A stretch of DNA of 13,152 nucleotides from Baffinella frigidus. Taxonomy: Eukaryota > Cryptophyceae > Cryptomonadales > Baffinellaceae. The stretch covers positions 231,453 to 244,604 of the forward strand of contig MU646527.1 of assembly GCA_026770585.1 (NCBI GenBank), read 5' to 3'. Positions 12,517 through 13,152 of this stretch are shown one piece after another; the stretch's first letter is position 1; each line of letters begins with the position of its first letter. Both the position numbers and the translations under genes were made by a program. The notes below the pieces were generated by a model. That model saw only the letters and a program-made list of their open reading frames with translations, searched no databases and was not told the origin of the DNA.

Positions 12517-12704
12517 GTCCAGAAGGGCAAAGGGTCAGTTTTTGGGGGGGCGCACCCGGACACGAACAGGTCCGTATTATGGTCGTCCCGAAACAGAAGA
12601 GAGGAGTGTCGGCGTGAGGGGAGACCGTTTCGATAACGTTATATATATATGTCTTTTCGGTGGCCGAGCCACTGAGAATTGGTTAGGATATCCGTAGGAA
12701 AAAC
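12517..12704. other. No gene supported; short AT run
   Basis: ATATATATAT near 12640 is the only repeat. Plus-strand frames here (for example 12431-12697) lack recognisable features. Confidence 0.35.
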
Positions 12705-12738
12705 CTAGCTCCCTGTTCTTATTTTGCACCGCCTGCGG
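12705..12738 (-). repeat. Repeat N, copy 3, shorter
   Basis: It matches the second half of copies 1 and 2 (CCCTGTTCTT..TTGCACCGCCTGCGG). The minus-strand peptide is AVQNKNREL, after which similarity ends. Confidence 0.7.
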
Positions 12739-12850
12739 AACTCCCCGCATCTGCGTCTTAGCCCCCCTACACCCCTACGGCTTGCCTACCATACGGTCCT
12801 AAGGATCATCCGCGTACGGGCTATTCACGAAATCGCTTCATAGCCCGACA
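12739..12850. other. No gene; element-like words
   Basis: CCCCTACGGCTTGCCTACCATACGG near 12772 resembles arm sequence of element B (GCCTACGGTATTGCCTAC) but no pair is present. Confidence 0.35.
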
Positions 12851-12950
12851 TCCCTTAAGTGGCGAGTAGGCGCATACGCCCTACGGTAGGGCCCTAGGAC
12901 CTGCCTAGGGCGAGTTAGGGTGAATATTCACCCTATGGGCACTTGAGAAA
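12851..12950. mobile_element. 100-bp element (family K), copy 2
   Basis: It is the reverse-orientation relative of 4514-4614. TCCCTTAAGTGGCGAGTAGG, GCATACGCCCTACGGTAGGG and CCTAGGACCTGCCTAGG all match the complement of that copy. The far end (GGGCACTTGAGAAA) is a diverged inverted copy of the near end. TA follows it; CA precedes it, so the TA duplication is not intact on both sides. Confidence 0.75.
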
Positions 12951-13026
12951 TACGTATACAGCATCGCTTTCGCACCACAGGGTTTCCCAAGAGGGGGCGG
13001 GGGGGCGACCTTGAGGTGGGTGTCCA

Positions 13027-13152
<126 letters not shown>

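Overview
The window reads as eukaryotic repeat-rich DNA, probably subtelomeric or otherwise heterochromatic, from an organism with the heptameric TTTAGGG telomere repeat. That repeat is used by plants and green algae and by several alveolate, chromerid and related algal lineages; I cannot name the species. There are no bacterial-style operons, ribosome binding sites, rRNA or recognisable tRNA. I found no gene that I can assign to a known family. The few protein-like open stretches have short exon-like lengths and GT/AG splice-like edges, and all are low confidence.

Layout. 1-960: sparse sequence with a small inverted repeat, one copy of a dispersed repeat (497-580) and a weak minus-strand exon candidate (579-776). 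972-1353: a half copy and a full copy of a palindromic element. 1387-1533: a third, weaker foldback. 1802-1987: an AT-rich hairpin with nested hairpins in its arms. 2365-2526: a long GA microsatellite. 2693-2924: another foldback. 3226-3508: a tandem pair ending in long G runs. 3540-4680: duplicated modules in both orientations, separated by GA/CT tracts and interrupted by a 101-bp element. 4715-4869: a foldback. 5041-5256: a CTC/CCG triplet tract. 5509-5646: a long hairpin. 5619-6446 (minus) and 6588-6811 (plus): the best protein-like stretches.

7141-10110 is a cluster of short inverted-repeat elements. Four copies are exactly 117 bp, one is a truncated sixth-order relative at 8897-9008 and one is a diverged copy at 7141-7263. 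Their ends resemble pogo/Tigger-type DNA transposons, with TA at the borders. In the same stretch lies a 308-bp block of telomere repeat (7475-7782) in tail-to-tail orientation, flanked by 52-bp direct repeats. 9208-9908 holds 70-bp and longer tandem repeats, one of them split by a 140-bp AT-rich element with a visible empty-site paralogue. 10151-10672 has an in-frame duplicated peptide. 10573-11345 is a second telomere-repeat block. 11346-12740 has exon-like segments, repeated splice-donor-like units and a three-copy repeat. A second copy of the 101-bp element lies at 12851-12950. The window ends in 125 consecutive C, probably an assembly or sequencing artefact.

The main content is therefore a dense nest of non-autonomous hairpin-forming elements, several of which insert into other repeats in a way that lets ends and target duplications be read directly. 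No transposase is visible, so any mobilising enzyme must be encoded elsewhere. All identities, counts and alignments below were made by eye.
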